A stretch of DNA of 48,407 nt. Origin: Rhodopirellula sp. GTDB lineage: Bacteria > Planctomycetota > Planctomycetia > Pirellulales > Pirellulaceae. The stretch lies in assembly GCA_002701385.1 (NCBI GenBank), contig NZVD01000085.1, positions 29,150 to 77,556 on the forward strand, written 5' to 3'. The notes beneath the pieces were generated by a model that saw nothing but the letters and a program-made list of their open reading frames with translations, had not been told where the DNA came from and searched no databases. The translations under genes were made by a program, and so were the position numbers. Of the stretch, positions 16,855 to 25,110 are shown piece after piece. Every line of letters begins with the position of its first letter. The first letter of the stretch is position 1.

Positions 16855-18327
16855 ATGTTTGACAGACTTTCCGAAGGCCTTCAGGGCGCCATTAAGTCAC
16901 TCAGTGGCAAAGGGCGGTTAACGGAAGCCAACATGCGAGAGGGTCTGAAGCAGGTAGAGCAGTCTTTACTTGAAGCGGACGTAAGCTATGACGTGGTGCA
17001 GTCTTTTATGGCGAACGTCACGGAACAGGCTTTGGGAGAAAAAGTACTACTGTCACTGGATCCGAGTGAGCAAGTCATTGGGATTGTACGTGACGAGCTG
17101 GTCGAAATTCTTGGAAAAGAAGACTCAGCACTTTCCTTAGATCACGATGTGAATGTCATCATGCTTTGTGGTCTGCAAGGGTCGGGGAAAACCACCACGA
17201 CCGGGAAGCTGGCTCGACTGATTCGAGAATCCGGTGGCAAACCGATGCTGGTCGCGGCTGACCTTCAGCGAGCGGCAGCTGTGCAGCAGTTGCATGTGCT
17301 GGGAGAACAGTTGGGTATTCCGGTTTATTCGGAAGCGGATTCAACTGATCCGGTAAAGGTATGTCAGAACGGAGTGAAGAAGGCTAAAGAGAATGACGCA
17401 AATGTCGTTATTCTTGATACCGCCGGCCGGTTGGCGATTGACGAAGAGTTAATGGCTCAGCTGGTTAATATTGACCGGAAAGTTCAGCCTCATCAGGTCT
17501 TCCTGGTGGTGGATGGGATGACCGGGCAGGACGCAGTCAACAGTGCCAAAGCTTTTAACGAAGCATTGGAACTCGATGGCGTGATTATGACCAAGCTCGA
17601 TGGTGATGCTCGTGGTGGAGCGTTGCTGTCGGTGAAATCCGTCACTGGTGTACCTATTAAGTTCATCGGTACGGGTGAACACCTCGATTCGCTGGAGCCT
17701 TTCCGACCGGAAGGGATGGCGGGGCGGATTCTGGGACTGGGAGATATTCTTGGTCTGGTGGATGTTGCCCGGCAGGTTGTTGATGAAAAGCAACAGGCGG
17801 AACTCGAGGAAAAACTCCAGAAGGGGAAGTTCACTCTAGATGACTTTAAGAATCAGCTGGCCAGCATGGCGCAGCCCGGACTCGTCAAGCGAATGCTTGG
17901 TATGCTGGGTGGCCCGATGGCTCAGATGAACCAGATGTTGGAAGATGAGGAAACCGAAGGCGGTATTCGTCGTACTGTTGGCATCATCAATTCGATGACG
18001 CTCGAAGAACGGCGCGACCCCACGGTGATTTCCGGAAGCCGTCGGAATCGTATTGCCCAAGGGGCTGGTGTGCAGGGTAACGAAGTTACTCAGCTGATCA
18101 AGCAGTACGAGCAAATGAAACCGATGATGGAAGGCATGGCTGGAAAAGGTATGCGGGAACGCCTGAAGGCAGTTCGCGATTTGCATGACAGTGCCATGAC
18201 GAATCCACTCGGAGGTGTCCAGCGGACGAAAAAGTCCACGGGAACCAGATTGTCCTCGAAAGACAAACGAAATAATCGAAAGGAACGTGAGAAGTTACTC
18301 AAACAGACGCGCCGACGGCGACGATAG
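16855..18327 (+). CDS. ffh: Signal recognition particle GTPase Ffh (SRP54)
   Basis: 490 residues. The N-terminal helical bundle is followed by the G domain with G1 GLQGSGKTTTTGKLA (~residue 106), DTAGRL (~188) and TKLDGDARGGALLS (~246). The methionine-rich M domain (GMLGGPMAQMNQML and later PMMEGMAGKGM) binds SRP RNA and signal peptides. The tail is basic (KDKRNNRKEREKLLKQTRRRRR). Ffh binds signal sequences at the ribosome and delivers nascent membrane proteins to FtsY. It heads the ffh-rpsP-trmD-rplS cluster, a widely conserved order. ATG at 16855. Confidence 0.97.
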   Translation: MFDRLSEGLQGAIKSLSGKGRLTEANMREGLKQVEQSLLEADVSYDVVQSFMANVTEQALGEKVLLSLDPSEQVIGIVRDELVEILGKEDSALSLDHDVNVIMLCGLQGSGKTTTTGKLARLIRESGGKPMLVAADLQRAAAVQQLHVLGEQLGIPVYSEADSTDPVKVCQNGVKKAKENDANVVILDTAGRLAIDEELMAQLVNIDRKVQPHQVFLVVDGMTGQDAVNSAKAFNEALELDGVIMTKLDGDARGGALLSVKSVTGVPIKFIGTGEHLDSLEPFRPEGMAGRILGLGDILGLVDVARQVVDEKQQAELEEKLQKGKFTLDDFKNQLASMAQPGLVKRMLGMLGGPMAQMNQMLEDEETEGGIRRTVGIINSMTLEERRDPTVISGSRRNRIAQGAGVQGNEVTQLIKQYEQMKPMMEGMAGKGMRERLKAVRDLHDSAMTNPLGGVQRTKKSTGTRLSSKDKRNNRKEREKLLKQTRRRRR

Positions 18328-18391
18328 TAAGCGAGTACTTGCGGCTTTTCGAAAGAATATTCAAAACGAAACTAATTAGTATTTTAGATTT

Positions 18392-18412
18392 GAAACGGTA
18401 AGTTACCGTTTC
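18392..18412 (+). promoter_or_regulatory. 10-bp perfect palindrome in the rpsP leader
   Basis: GAAACGGTAA (18392-18401), one central base and TTACCGTTTC (18403-18412) form a near-continuous palindrome 19 nt upstream of the rpsP Shine-Dalgarno AGGAGG (18432-18437). It could be a mRNA hairpin, an operator or a weak terminator after ffh; only a short mixed AT stretch follows it. Confidence 0.5.
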
Positions 18413-18441
18413 ATTAGATAAGAAGACTCAAAGGAGGAATC

Positions 18442-19014
18442 GTGGCAGTTCGAATTCGACTGAAACGAATGGGCCGTACTCACCGACCTTTCTACCGCAT
18501 CAGTGCGATGGATAGCCGGAGCCCACGAAATGGTAAAGATATTGAGCGTCTTGGGTATTACGACCCAATGGTGTCTGAAAAGGATGCTCGAGTAAAACTA
18601 AACAATGAGCGTATTGCTTACTGGCTAAGTGTTGGTGCTAAGCCAACCGAAAAGGTGAAAGTGCTTATCGATAAGTACGGTCCGGAAGGTACTCACCTGG
18701 AAGCTCAGGCAGAAGCCTTTGCTCGTTTGCAAGCCAACAAGCCAATGGCTCCACCACCGGAAGCCTTGCCATCATTTGATGAGCCGGAATCGGAAGCTGT
18801 GACTGAAGAAGCTGCGGAAGCCACTGAAGCTCCAGCCGAAGAAGCTGTGACTGAAGAAGCTACGGAAGCTCCGGCTGAAGAAGCCGCTGCAGAAGAGGCT
18901 CCTACTGAAGAAGCTGAATCTACAGCCGAAGAAGCCGAAGCACCTGCGGAAGCCGAAGCAGAAGCTGCCGAAACATCGGCTGAAGAGGCTGCGGACGAAG
19001 AAGCCAGCGAGTAA
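18442..19014 (+). CDS. rpsP: 30S ribosomal protein S16 with long acidic C-terminal extension
   Basis: The first ~80 residues are a standard S16 (MAVRIRLKRMGRTHRPFYRI, then GKDIERLGYYDP, closing at KVLIDKYG). Residues ~100-190 are an Ala/Glu-rich tail with repeated EEA and APAEEA units and almost no basic residues. S16 usually has about 80-100 residues, so this protein is nearly twice as long. The core helps assemble the 30S body near the central and 5' domains of 16S rRNA; the role of the tail is unknown. It starts with GTG, six or so bases after a perfect AGGAGG. Confidence 0.95.
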   Translation: MAVRIRLKRMGRTHRPFYRISAMDSRSPRNGKDIERLGYYDPMVSEKDARVKLNNERIAYWLSVGAKPTEKVKVLIDKYGPEGTHLEAQAEAFARLQANKPMAPPPEALPSFDEPESEAVTEEAAEATEAPAEEAVTEEATEAPAEEAAAEEAPTEEAESTAEEAEAPAEAEAEAAETSAEEAADEEASE

Positions 19015-19073
19015 TCTCGCCGGCTCAGTTGCGTAAGTGCCAACTGCGATTATGTATGTCGTTGGGAATTGTC

Positions 19074-19754
19074 ATGCGGTTTGATGTGCTCACTTTGTTC
19101 CCCGAGATCTTTATGAGTTATCTGGGGCAGAGTTTACTTCACAAGGCAATTGAAAACGAACTGGTCGAAACAGCCTTACACGATATTCGTCGGTGGTCGG
19201 ACGATAAACACGGACGTGTTGATGACCGACCGTTTGGCGGAGGCCCGGGCATGGTGATGCAGGCCAAACCTGTCGTTGAGTGTGTCGAAGCTGTTCAGCA
19301 ACTGGGAGATACTCCCGGAAACCTGATTATGCTCACGCCCACTGGCCGTAAACTGGATCAACGGCTTGTAGAAGAATTGGTTCAAACACCTCGGCATCTA
19401 CTGCTTTGTGGTCGATACGAAGGATTTGATCAGCGGGTTTCAGATATTCTGAAGCCCATGGAAATTTCGATAGGGGATTATATCCTCAATGGAGGCGAAG
19501 TCGGTGCCATGGTGCTGATCGACTCCATGATTCGTCTCGTTCCGGGAGTACTCGGGGATGAGCAAAGCAGTCAAGAAGATTCCTTTTCCTCGGGGAATAG
19601 ATTGCTCGAATTTCCACAGTACACCCGACCTCGGGAATTTCGGAACTTAGAGGTTCCTGAAATCCTGTTAAGTGGTGACCATCAGGCGATTGCCCGATGG
19701 CGGGAACAACAAAGCCTCGAACGTACGCAGGAGCGTCGTTCGGATTTGTTATAA
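19074..19754 (+). CDS. trmD: tRNA (guanine-N1-)-methyltransferase
   Basis: 226 residues from the ATG at 19074 (MRFDVLTLFPEIF, the typical TrmD start); the frame continues upstream without a credible start. The SPOUT knot motifs are visible: LLCGRYEGFDQRV and SIGDYILNGGEVGAMVLIDSMIRLVPGVLG. It methylates N1 of G37 in tRNAs to prevent frameshifting. Only 59 nt separate it from rpsP, and rimM, which often lies there, is missing. Confidence 0.97.
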   Translation: MRFDVLTLFPEIFMSYLGQSLLHKAIENELVETALHDIRRWSDDKHGRVDDRPFGGGPGMVMQAKPVVECVEAVQQLGDTPGNLIMLTPTGRKLDQRLVEELVQTPRHLLLCGRYEGFDQRVSDILKPMEISIGDYILNGGEVGAMVLIDSMIRLVPGVLGDEQSSQEDSFSSGNRLLEFPQYTRPREFRNLEVPEILLSGDHQAIARWREQQSLERTQERRSDLL

Positions 19755-19855
19755 GACGACGCGAGTTATTGGCAATCAGCCGGTCACTCAACTGACATCC
19801 AAAACAACAAAACACTTGTGAAGATAGAAAAGTCAATTTAAAAGGAAGGCAAACC

Positions 19856-20209
19856 ATGAGTCAAAAACTACTTGACCTGGCCGAACAATCCAGCTTGAAA
19901 GAGGATAAACCTCAGTTTGAAATCGGCGATACCGTCGACGTGCATGTACGAATTCTCGAAGGTGAGAAAGAGCGTATTCAGGTATTTAGCGGAGTGGTTA
20001 TTGCGATGAGCGGTAGCGGAACTCGCGAAATGTTCTCAGTACGTCGTATTGTTGCCGGTGAAGGTGTTGAACGTAAATTCGCTATCCATTCACCGCGCAT
20101 TGCAAAGGTTGAAGTAACTCGCTCCAGCCACGTACGCCGTGCGAAACTGTACTTCCTTCGCGATCGCGTCGGAAAGGCAACCCGCCTGAAGGAACGTCGC
20201 AGAAGCTAG
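19856..20209 (+). CDS. rplS: 50S ribosomal protein L19
   Basis: 117 residues, the usual length. Family blocks are FEIGDTVDVHVRILEGEKERIQVFSGVVIA, SGTREMFSVRRI and the C-terminal KVEVTRSSHVRRAKLYFLRDRVGKATRLKE. L19 sits at the 30S-50S interface. ATG at 19856 follows AAAAGGAAGG. It is separated from trmD by 101 nt with no terminator seen. Confidence 0.97.
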   Translation: MSQKLLDLAEQSSLKEDKPQFEIGDTVDVHVRILEGEKERIQVFSGVVIAMSGSGTREMFSVRRIVAGEGVERKFAIHSPRIAKVEVTRSSHVRRAKLYFLRDRVGKATRLKERRRS

Positions 20210-20298
20210 GACGCTTTTGCAAACCAGCCTGGATTTCCAGCACGGCGGCCGCGTCAGATTCATTCGCGAGCCTGATTGTGTTTATTGTTTGGAATCTA

Positions 20299-20766
20299 AT
20301 GCTGGGAGCAGTCCTGGGTGTGTTGGCGATCAGCCAACGCTGTATTCTACGACTGCGATCTGCCTGTGGGCAGATGCCTCCTTCACTCACAAGTGATCAA
20401 CTCGGGCGGCAGGCTGAATTGCTTGCCGCCCGGTTTTTTATGCGCCGCGGGTACTCGATACTCGAACGCCGCGTTCAAAACGAATTCGGTGAAATGGATT
20501 TGGTGCTGATCGATCACTGGCATCGGGAGCCTCAGATTGTAATCGTCGAGGTGAAAGCCGGTTTTCGTCATGAGGCCCAACCTCAGCGGAGGCTGAAAGT
20601 CCGCCAGCGTCAGCGTTTGGAATTAGCGGCGAGGCAGTTTCTCAAACAGCAGCATCTTCGCGAAACCGTCTGGCGGCTCGAACTTGTTGCAGTCGTCTGG
20701 CCCATGCCCGACTCGCTACCGCAACTACGCCGCTTTCCTGTAGACCGTCTTATGCGAAAGGGATGA
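20299..20766 (+). CDS. yraN: YraN/UPF0102 family nuclease-fold protein
   Basis: The UPF0102 core is clear: LGRQAELLAARFFMRRGYSILERRVQNEFGEMDLVLID then IVIVEVKAG, which has the E-x-D...ExK arrangement of the restriction-endonuclease-like fold. The start is uncertain: GTG at 20278, ATG at 20299 (weak GGA upstream) or ATG at 20374, the last giving the usual YraN length of ~130. The longer forms add a hydrophobic N-terminus not typical of the family. The gene follows rplS, as yraN does in many genomes (there usually after rnhB, absent here). Its cellular role is not established. Confidence 0.85.
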   Translation: MLGAVLGVLAISQRCILRLRSACGQMPPSLTSDQLGRQAELLAARFFMRRGYSILERRVQNEFGEMDLVLIDHWHREPQIVIVEVKAGFRHEAQPQRRLKVRQRQRLELAARQFLKQQHLRETVWRLELVAVVWPMPDSLPQLRRFPVDRLMRKG

Positions 20767-20804
20767 TGCCGTTATTTCATAGAAGGGATTCGATCCCGGT
20801 TGAC

Positions 20805-21944
20805 CTATCGTTTTGCCTTTCGTTTGCCTCGGCTTTTCATGACAGCCACACAGATTTCCTGACGGTTAAATGCTAACTGTCGCGTGCGGATGTACTGGTA
20901 TCCCCAACTGCGAATTCGGTCGAGGTAGGCAGGCAAATCGGCAGCAAGTTCCCATTTGATCATTTTGAGTGTCAGTAACATGCCGCGAATGTTTGCTTTG
21001 GGGCTGGTCACGATGTGCTCGACACTGTCCAGCGTATAGTTGGGCGCCACGTTGGAGTCGGACATTAGCCATTTGACCTCCGAGAAGTCAGAGCGTTTCA
21101 TGTCGGCTACTTTTTTGCGAATGTGAGTGAACTCTGGAATCTCCAAAAGCGATTCATGCATTTGCGCCGGATCGATGCCAAGAACGTTGAGTCTGCGTTT
21201 AAGTAATGCCTGACAGGAGCCACCGGGGCTACTACCGATTTCGGCTACTAAATCTCCGGACTTCATTGGCAGGCGAGACCATTGAATCGCTTCTTCCATT
21301 TTCAGATAAGCCCGGCTGACAATGTGTTCGGGTAAGACAATGGAATAAACGCCTCCGGGCCAGCATCGTGGAGTCGTGGTCGCCTGATGCCAGCCGATCC
21401 ACCATTGATTGTCCTCGACAAGAATGATGTCGAGTATCTTTTCGTCTGGCCTTGCAATTTTATTCACCGTCAATTTATCGGTAACGCCCGATGGTTGGAG
21501 CAGGTCAGCGAGTTGATTAGCGAGTGCGTCCGTATGTGGCTTTCGCCCCGGTTCAAACTGGCGTTCGCCAGGTACGCTTGTATCACGTTGCCATAGATGG
21601 AGATGCTTGATGTTTTCTAAATTACTTTGACTTACGAGCTCGGCGGCTTGTTTAAGGAGCTCATCGGCGTCTTGGGCCTGGACTTTCCCGAGGCAAATTC
21701 CGGAAGTCCGAGTAAAGGTTGATTTGAGGTCGAGTGTTGGAAGGGATTTTAATGGGAATCCTTCTGGAACTTTGAAAGTAACGAATCCCGGGCGGGAAAA
21801 GGCGAATTTGAATTCAGGCCAGTGGTTCAGGATTTCCTGTTTCAGAATGGCCTGAGCGCCGTATTGGCAGCTGCAGAAGATAAAAGTCGAGGGAGTGGCC
21901 ATGCTGGTGGTTCCGGGAGCAGGAGGGTTTGAAGACTGAACCAT
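20805..21944 (-). CDS. RlmM/FtsJ-like 2'-O-ribose RNA methyltransferase
   Basis: 379 residues. A Rossmann methyltransferase domain begins near residue 220 with SAM motif I VAEIGSSPGGSCQALLKRRLNVLGIDPAQM. WLMSDSN later supplies the expected acidic residue, and LLTLKMIKWE carries the lysine of the K-D-K-E-type tetrad. The N-terminal ~200 residues resemble a THUMP-like RNA-binding region. The C-terminus is very basic (MKSRGKRKAKR). The layout fits the RlmM group, which methylates C2498 of 23S rRNA, but I cannot exclude a different RNA target. ATG at 21944; an alternative is at 21902. It converges with yraN. Confidence 0.75.
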   Translation of the reverse strand: MVQSSNPPAPGTTSMATPSTFIFCSCQYGAQAILKQEILNHWPEFKFAFSRPGFVTFKVPEGFPLKSLPTLDLKSTFTRTSGICLGKVQAQDADELLKQAAELVSQSNLENIKHLHLWQRDTSVPGERQFEPGRKPHTDALANQLADLLQPSGVTDKLTVNKIARPDEKILDIILVEDNQWWIGWHQATTTPRCWPGGVYSIVLPEHIVSRAYLKMEEAIQWSRLPMKSGDLVAEIGSSPGGSCQALLKRRLNVLGIDPAQMHESLLEIPEFTHIRKKVADMKRSDFSEVKWLMSDSNVAPNYTLDSVEHIVTSPKANIRGMLLTLKMIKWELAADLPAYLDRIRSWGYQYIRTRQLAFNRQEICVAVMKSRGKRKAKR

Positions 21945-22072
21945 TTAAGATGGAATGTTAGATCGAAATTGGGATTTGGATAATTGTGCCGTTTTTGGAG
22001 CCTGAGAAGCGAAACAAACAGGCTATTAGAGGGGTTAAATCAATAAGTATCGTTTATTAGTGTCATAGACCT

Positions 22073-22078
22073 TATAAT
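22073..22078 (+). promoter_or_regulatory. Possible -10 element of the EF-hand gene
   Basis: A perfect TATAAT lies ~140 nt before the ATG at 22220. No good -35 hexamer lies at the correct distance, so this is tentative. Nothing else stands out in the divergent spacer 21945-22219. Confidence 0.25.
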
Positions 22079-22219
22079 CGATACTGTTTAGTGGCTAAAG
22101 TACTGTAGAACTCTAAACTCTTCATTTGTAATACGAAGGTTGTGCTGTAGGCTTTAGTTTGTAGGGATTTCATTCGATTATTATCTCTGCATGCCGAAGT
22201 TTAATCTGGAATAAGAAAT

Positions 22220-23779
22220 ATGTTGAAAACACGTCTGCTAAGTGCTGTTGGATTGATTATGATTCTTTCTACCGGAGCTTTGCACGCACAGGGGCCTCCT
22301 GGGGGGCCGATGTCATTCATTTCACGACTCGATGTGAATAAGAATGGGCAGTTAGATCCTGACGAACAAGGCCGTGCTCGACCGTTCTTGGAACGAATTG
22401 CGCGTGAAACAGGCGGATTGGACCTCAATCGTCCAATTTCATTGCAGGCCTTGGCAGGAAAAGTCCAGCAGATGCAGAATGGCGGAGGCGGTGACCAAAG
22501 TCGTGACCGAAGTCGCTCGCGAGATCGTGGGCAATCTCCCGCTCGGAACTCCGGGGATCGTCGATATGACGAAGATGCTCAGGCTGCGATGGAAAACCTC
22601 GTTCCTGGATTTAACGAGATCCCGGAAGATCTGATTCCTCCAGTTGGATTTGGATCAAAAGCAGAATATCTCAGCGTCGATGTAATTCAGGCTGACTTCG
22701 AAGAAGCAGAACGTACAATTAAACGTTACGACCGGAATAGAAATGGTGTTTTGGAACAGGACGAGATTCGTAATGGTAAATGGCTCTACGGCAATCCGAT
22801 GAATCAGGATCGCAACGGTGACGGTAAACTGACCAAATCAGAATTGGCTGTTCGCTATTCTATTCGCCGTGATACGCAAAAGGATCAGGCTCGCGAAAAG
22901 TCCTACCGAGATTCACAAAATCCTCAAGCGAACCAATCACAGCCGCAGGGTCGCCCTCCTCAGGGAGCCCCTCCATCTCGCGGAAGCAGTCGTTTTGGAG
23001 GTGGTGGAGACTCAGGTGATCGCATGAAACAGTTTGCTGATGGTATTTTCCAGCGTTACGACACCAATAAAAGTGGAGTGTTTGAAAAGGATGAATGGAA
23101 GAATTTCCGTACCGATCCAACTCCATGGGACTTCAATAAAGACGGAAAAATCACTCGCGACGAACTAATCAAAGGGATGTCCGAACGCTTCGGTGGCGGA
23201 CGTTCCAGTGGTGGAGAACAGGGCGGCAGGGATCGTAGCACCTGGAATGGTGGTGATAAGGGACCTGCTGGCGGCGGTAGTGGTGAATCTCCGAAGTCGT
23301 ACCGGTTCAAGACAGCTCATGAACGTTTACCTGAAGGGATTCCTCAGTGGTATCGAGACGGTGACCGCAATAAAGATGGTCAGATCGCGATGTCTGAGTA
23401 CTCCGGCCAATGGAGTGCCAAGACGCTGGCAGAGTATTACGTCTATGACAAAAACCGTGACGGTCTTGTGACGGTGGAAGAAGTGATGGCGGCTACTAAG
23501 ACCGGTTTTGTACGAGGGGTTAGTGAGCCACCGGTTGCAGCCAGTTCTGACCAGCCGAGTCAGTATGCGAAATCAGGTCCCGCAGAAACAGTAGGCGGAG
23601 TGGATCCCAAAAACATGAAATATGCGATGTTCATGGTTGGTAAATATGACAAGAACAAGGACGGCCTGCTGGATCTGGCTGAAAGTAAGGGTAGTTCGAT
23701 GATTAAACCAGAATACGATACGAATAAAGACGGTAAGTTAACACCGCAGGAATTGGCTATCGGGCTAGGTAAGAAATAG
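22220..23779 (+). CDS. Secreted multi-EF-hand calcium-binding protein
   Basis: 519 residues with a signal peptide (MLKTRLLSAVGLIMILSTGALHAQG). Nine EF-hand-like loops can be counted: DVNKNGQLDPDE (~37), DRNRNGVLEQDE (~171), DRNGDGKLTKSE (~198), DTNKSGVFEKDE (~281), DFNKDGKITRDE (~304), DRNKDGQIAMSE (~382), DKNRDGLVTVEE (~410), DKNKDGLLDLAE (~476) and DTNKDGKLTPQE (~499). Linkers are Gly/Ser/Pro/Arg-rich and disordered. Many loops are closer to the shorter dockerin or calerythrin-like pattern. The role is likely extracellular calcium binding or scaffold; no enzyme domain is visible. A terminator follows. Confidence 0.88.
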   Translation: MLKTRLLSAVGLIMILSTGALHAQGPPGGPMSFISRLDVNKNGQLDPDEQGRARPFLERIARETGGLDLNRPISLQALAGKVQQMQNGGGGDQSRDRSRSRDRGQSPARNSGDRRYDEDAQAAMENLVPGFNEIPEDLIPPVGFGSKAEYLSVDVIQADFEEAERTIKRYDRNRNGVLEQDEIRNGKWLYGNPMNQDRNGDGKLTKSELAVRYSIRRDTQKDQAREKSYRDSQNPQANQSQPQGRPPQGAPPSRGSSRFGGGGDSGDRMKQFADGIFQRYDTNKSGVFEKDEWKNFRTDPTPWDFNKDGKITRDELIKGMSERFGGGRSSGGEQGGRDRSTWNGGDKGPAGGGSGESPKSYRFKTAHERLPEGIPQWYRDGDRNKDGQIAMSEYSGQWSAKTLAEYYVYDKNRDGLVTVEEVMAATKTGFVRGVSEPPVAASSDQPSQYAKSGPAETVGGVDPKNMKYAMFMVGKYDKNKDGLLDLAESKGSSMIKPEYDTNKDGKLTPQELAIGLGKK

Positions 23780-23814
23780 ACCGGGACAACCCAATAGTTT
23801 GCCTTTCGAACTTG

Positions 23815-23870
23815 ACGGCTTATCATTGCGTATCGTAACTAAACGGTAGGTCTTGGTAAGCCGTTTTTTT
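23815..23870 (+). terminator. Intrinsic terminator after the EF-hand gene, with two alternative stems
   Basis: TAAGCCGT (23857-23864) followed by seven T can pair with ACGGCTTA (23815-23822). The overlapping CCGTTT can instead pair with AAACGG (23841-23846). Either fold ends in the same U-tract, 94 nt after the stop codon. Confidence 0.6.
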
Positions 23871-23915
23871 AATAGTAGATATTTCATCATCACCAGAATC
23901 GTCGGAGTTTTGAAA

Positions 23916-25070
23916 ATGAAACAGACAATTTGGGTTACTTTCTTTGCAGCAGCTTTTGGAGCACTATTTGGCGTATTTGTCGCTCAGGATCGAGCGGTGA
24001 CTCCGGCCATTGCAGAGCAATCTTCGGTGAACGAGCCAGGTGCTCTATCGACGGTGTCAGACACTGCGACTGTCGACGAGACTAGATATACGGCAGAGGA
24101 ATTGGTTAATTTCAATGTCTACGATTCTACCAACCGTGGCGTGGTACACATCACGACACGTAGTGCACGCACTTCGGCCTTCTTGTTGTTCGAGACGCCT
24201 ACCGAGGGCGCCGGGTCGGGATCGGTGTTGGATCGTGACGGACACATTCTTACCAATAATCATGTGGTTCGCGGTGCGAGGGAGATCTATGTTCGACTGT
24301 ATAACGGTGAGGAATATCCGGCAGGTATTGTGGGTTCAGATGACTTAAACGATCTGGCTGTCTTGCGAATTGAGGCGCCCCAGGAATTCCTGCACCCCAT
24401 CAAATTCGGAGACTCAGCCGCTTTACGCGTGGGTCAGAAAATTCATGCCATTGGGAACCCCTTTGGATTAGAGCGTACTTACACAGTGGGGATTGTGAGT
24501 AGCTTGAATCGCCAACTGCCCACGGCAGATCGCCGTACGATGAAATCGATCGTGCAGATTGATGCAGCCATCAACCCTGGGAATTCGGGGGGGCCTCTGT
24601 TAAACAATCAGGGAGAAATGGTGGGAGTTAATGTCGCTATCGCTAGTAAAGTGGGTGAAAGCTCTGGGGTGGGATTTGCAATCCCGGTAAATACCGCTAA
24701 ACGCGTAGTTCCGCAATTGATCGAAAATGGACGAGTGATTCGACCAGATATTGGAATTACTCGAGTCTACAAGACGGAAGAAGGACTGTTGATTGCCACG
24801 GTGGCTCCGGAAGGCCCCGCAGACCGCGCTGGCTTACAGGGGTTTAAGTTAGTAAAGACGCGGACGCAGCGTGGCCCGTTTATCTATGAGCAAACGCGAG
24901 TGGATCAGTCGCAAGCAGATTTGATCGTTGCAGTCGATGGGCAGGCCGTAATCAATGTGGATCAGTTTATGACGGTGATCGAATCTAGGCAGCCAGGTGA
25001 TGAGGTCGTTGTGACAGTGATTCGCGACGGCCAACGTCAAGACGTCAAAGTCCTGCTTGGCGGTGAGTGA
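23916..25070 (+). CDS. HtrA/DegP-type serine protease with one PDZ domain
   Basis: 384 residues from the ATG at 23916 (GGAG at 23904-23907); an upstream in-frame TTG at 23853 is inside the terminator and rejected. An N-terminal membrane anchor (IWVTFFAAAFGALFGVFVAQ) precedes the protease domain. The catalytic triad is His116 (TNNHVV), Asp146 (NDLAVLRI) and Ser224 (GNSGGPLL). One C-terminal PDZ domain (~280-380) includes LIVAVDGQAV. It resembles DegS/HtrA proteins that act in envelope protein quality control or signalling. It converges with the SLC13 gene. Confidence 0.92.
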   Translation: MKQTIWVTFFAAAFGALFGVFVAQDRAVTPAIAEQSSVNEPGALSTVSDTATVDETRYTAEELVNFNVYDSTNRGVVHITTRSARTSAFLLFETPTEGAGSGSVLDRDGHILTNNHVVRGAREIYVRLYNGEEYPAGIVGSDDLNDLAVLRIEAPQEFLHPIKFGDSAALRVGQKIHAIGNPFGLERTYTVGIVSSLNRQLPTADRRTMKSIVQIDAAINPGNSGGPLLNNQGEMVGVNVAIASKVGESSGVGFAIPVNTAKRVVPQLIENGRVIRPDIGITRVYKTEEGLLIATVAPEGPADRAGLQGFKLVKTRTQRGPFIYEQTRVDQSQADLIVAVDGQAVINVDQFMTVIESRQPGDEVVVTVIRDGQRQDVKVLLGGE

Positions 25071-25110
25071 GTTTCGGGGCACTTCCAACCTTTGTGCTGA
25101 GATCTGACGG

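Noticed and set aside
18705-19043. Minus-strand Ser/Ala-rich frame opposite the S16 tail
   Set aside because: It is a shadow of the Ala/Glu codon repeats in rpsP.
20785-20797. GGGATTCGATCCC resembling a tRNA T-arm
   Set aside because: No acceptor, D or anticodon arm surrounds it, and it lies between two convergent coding genes.
23853-23915. TTG-started extension of the HtrA-type protease
   Set aside because: It begins inside the terminator of the EF-hand gene; the ATG at 23916 has a good ribosome-binding site and an immediate membrane anchor.
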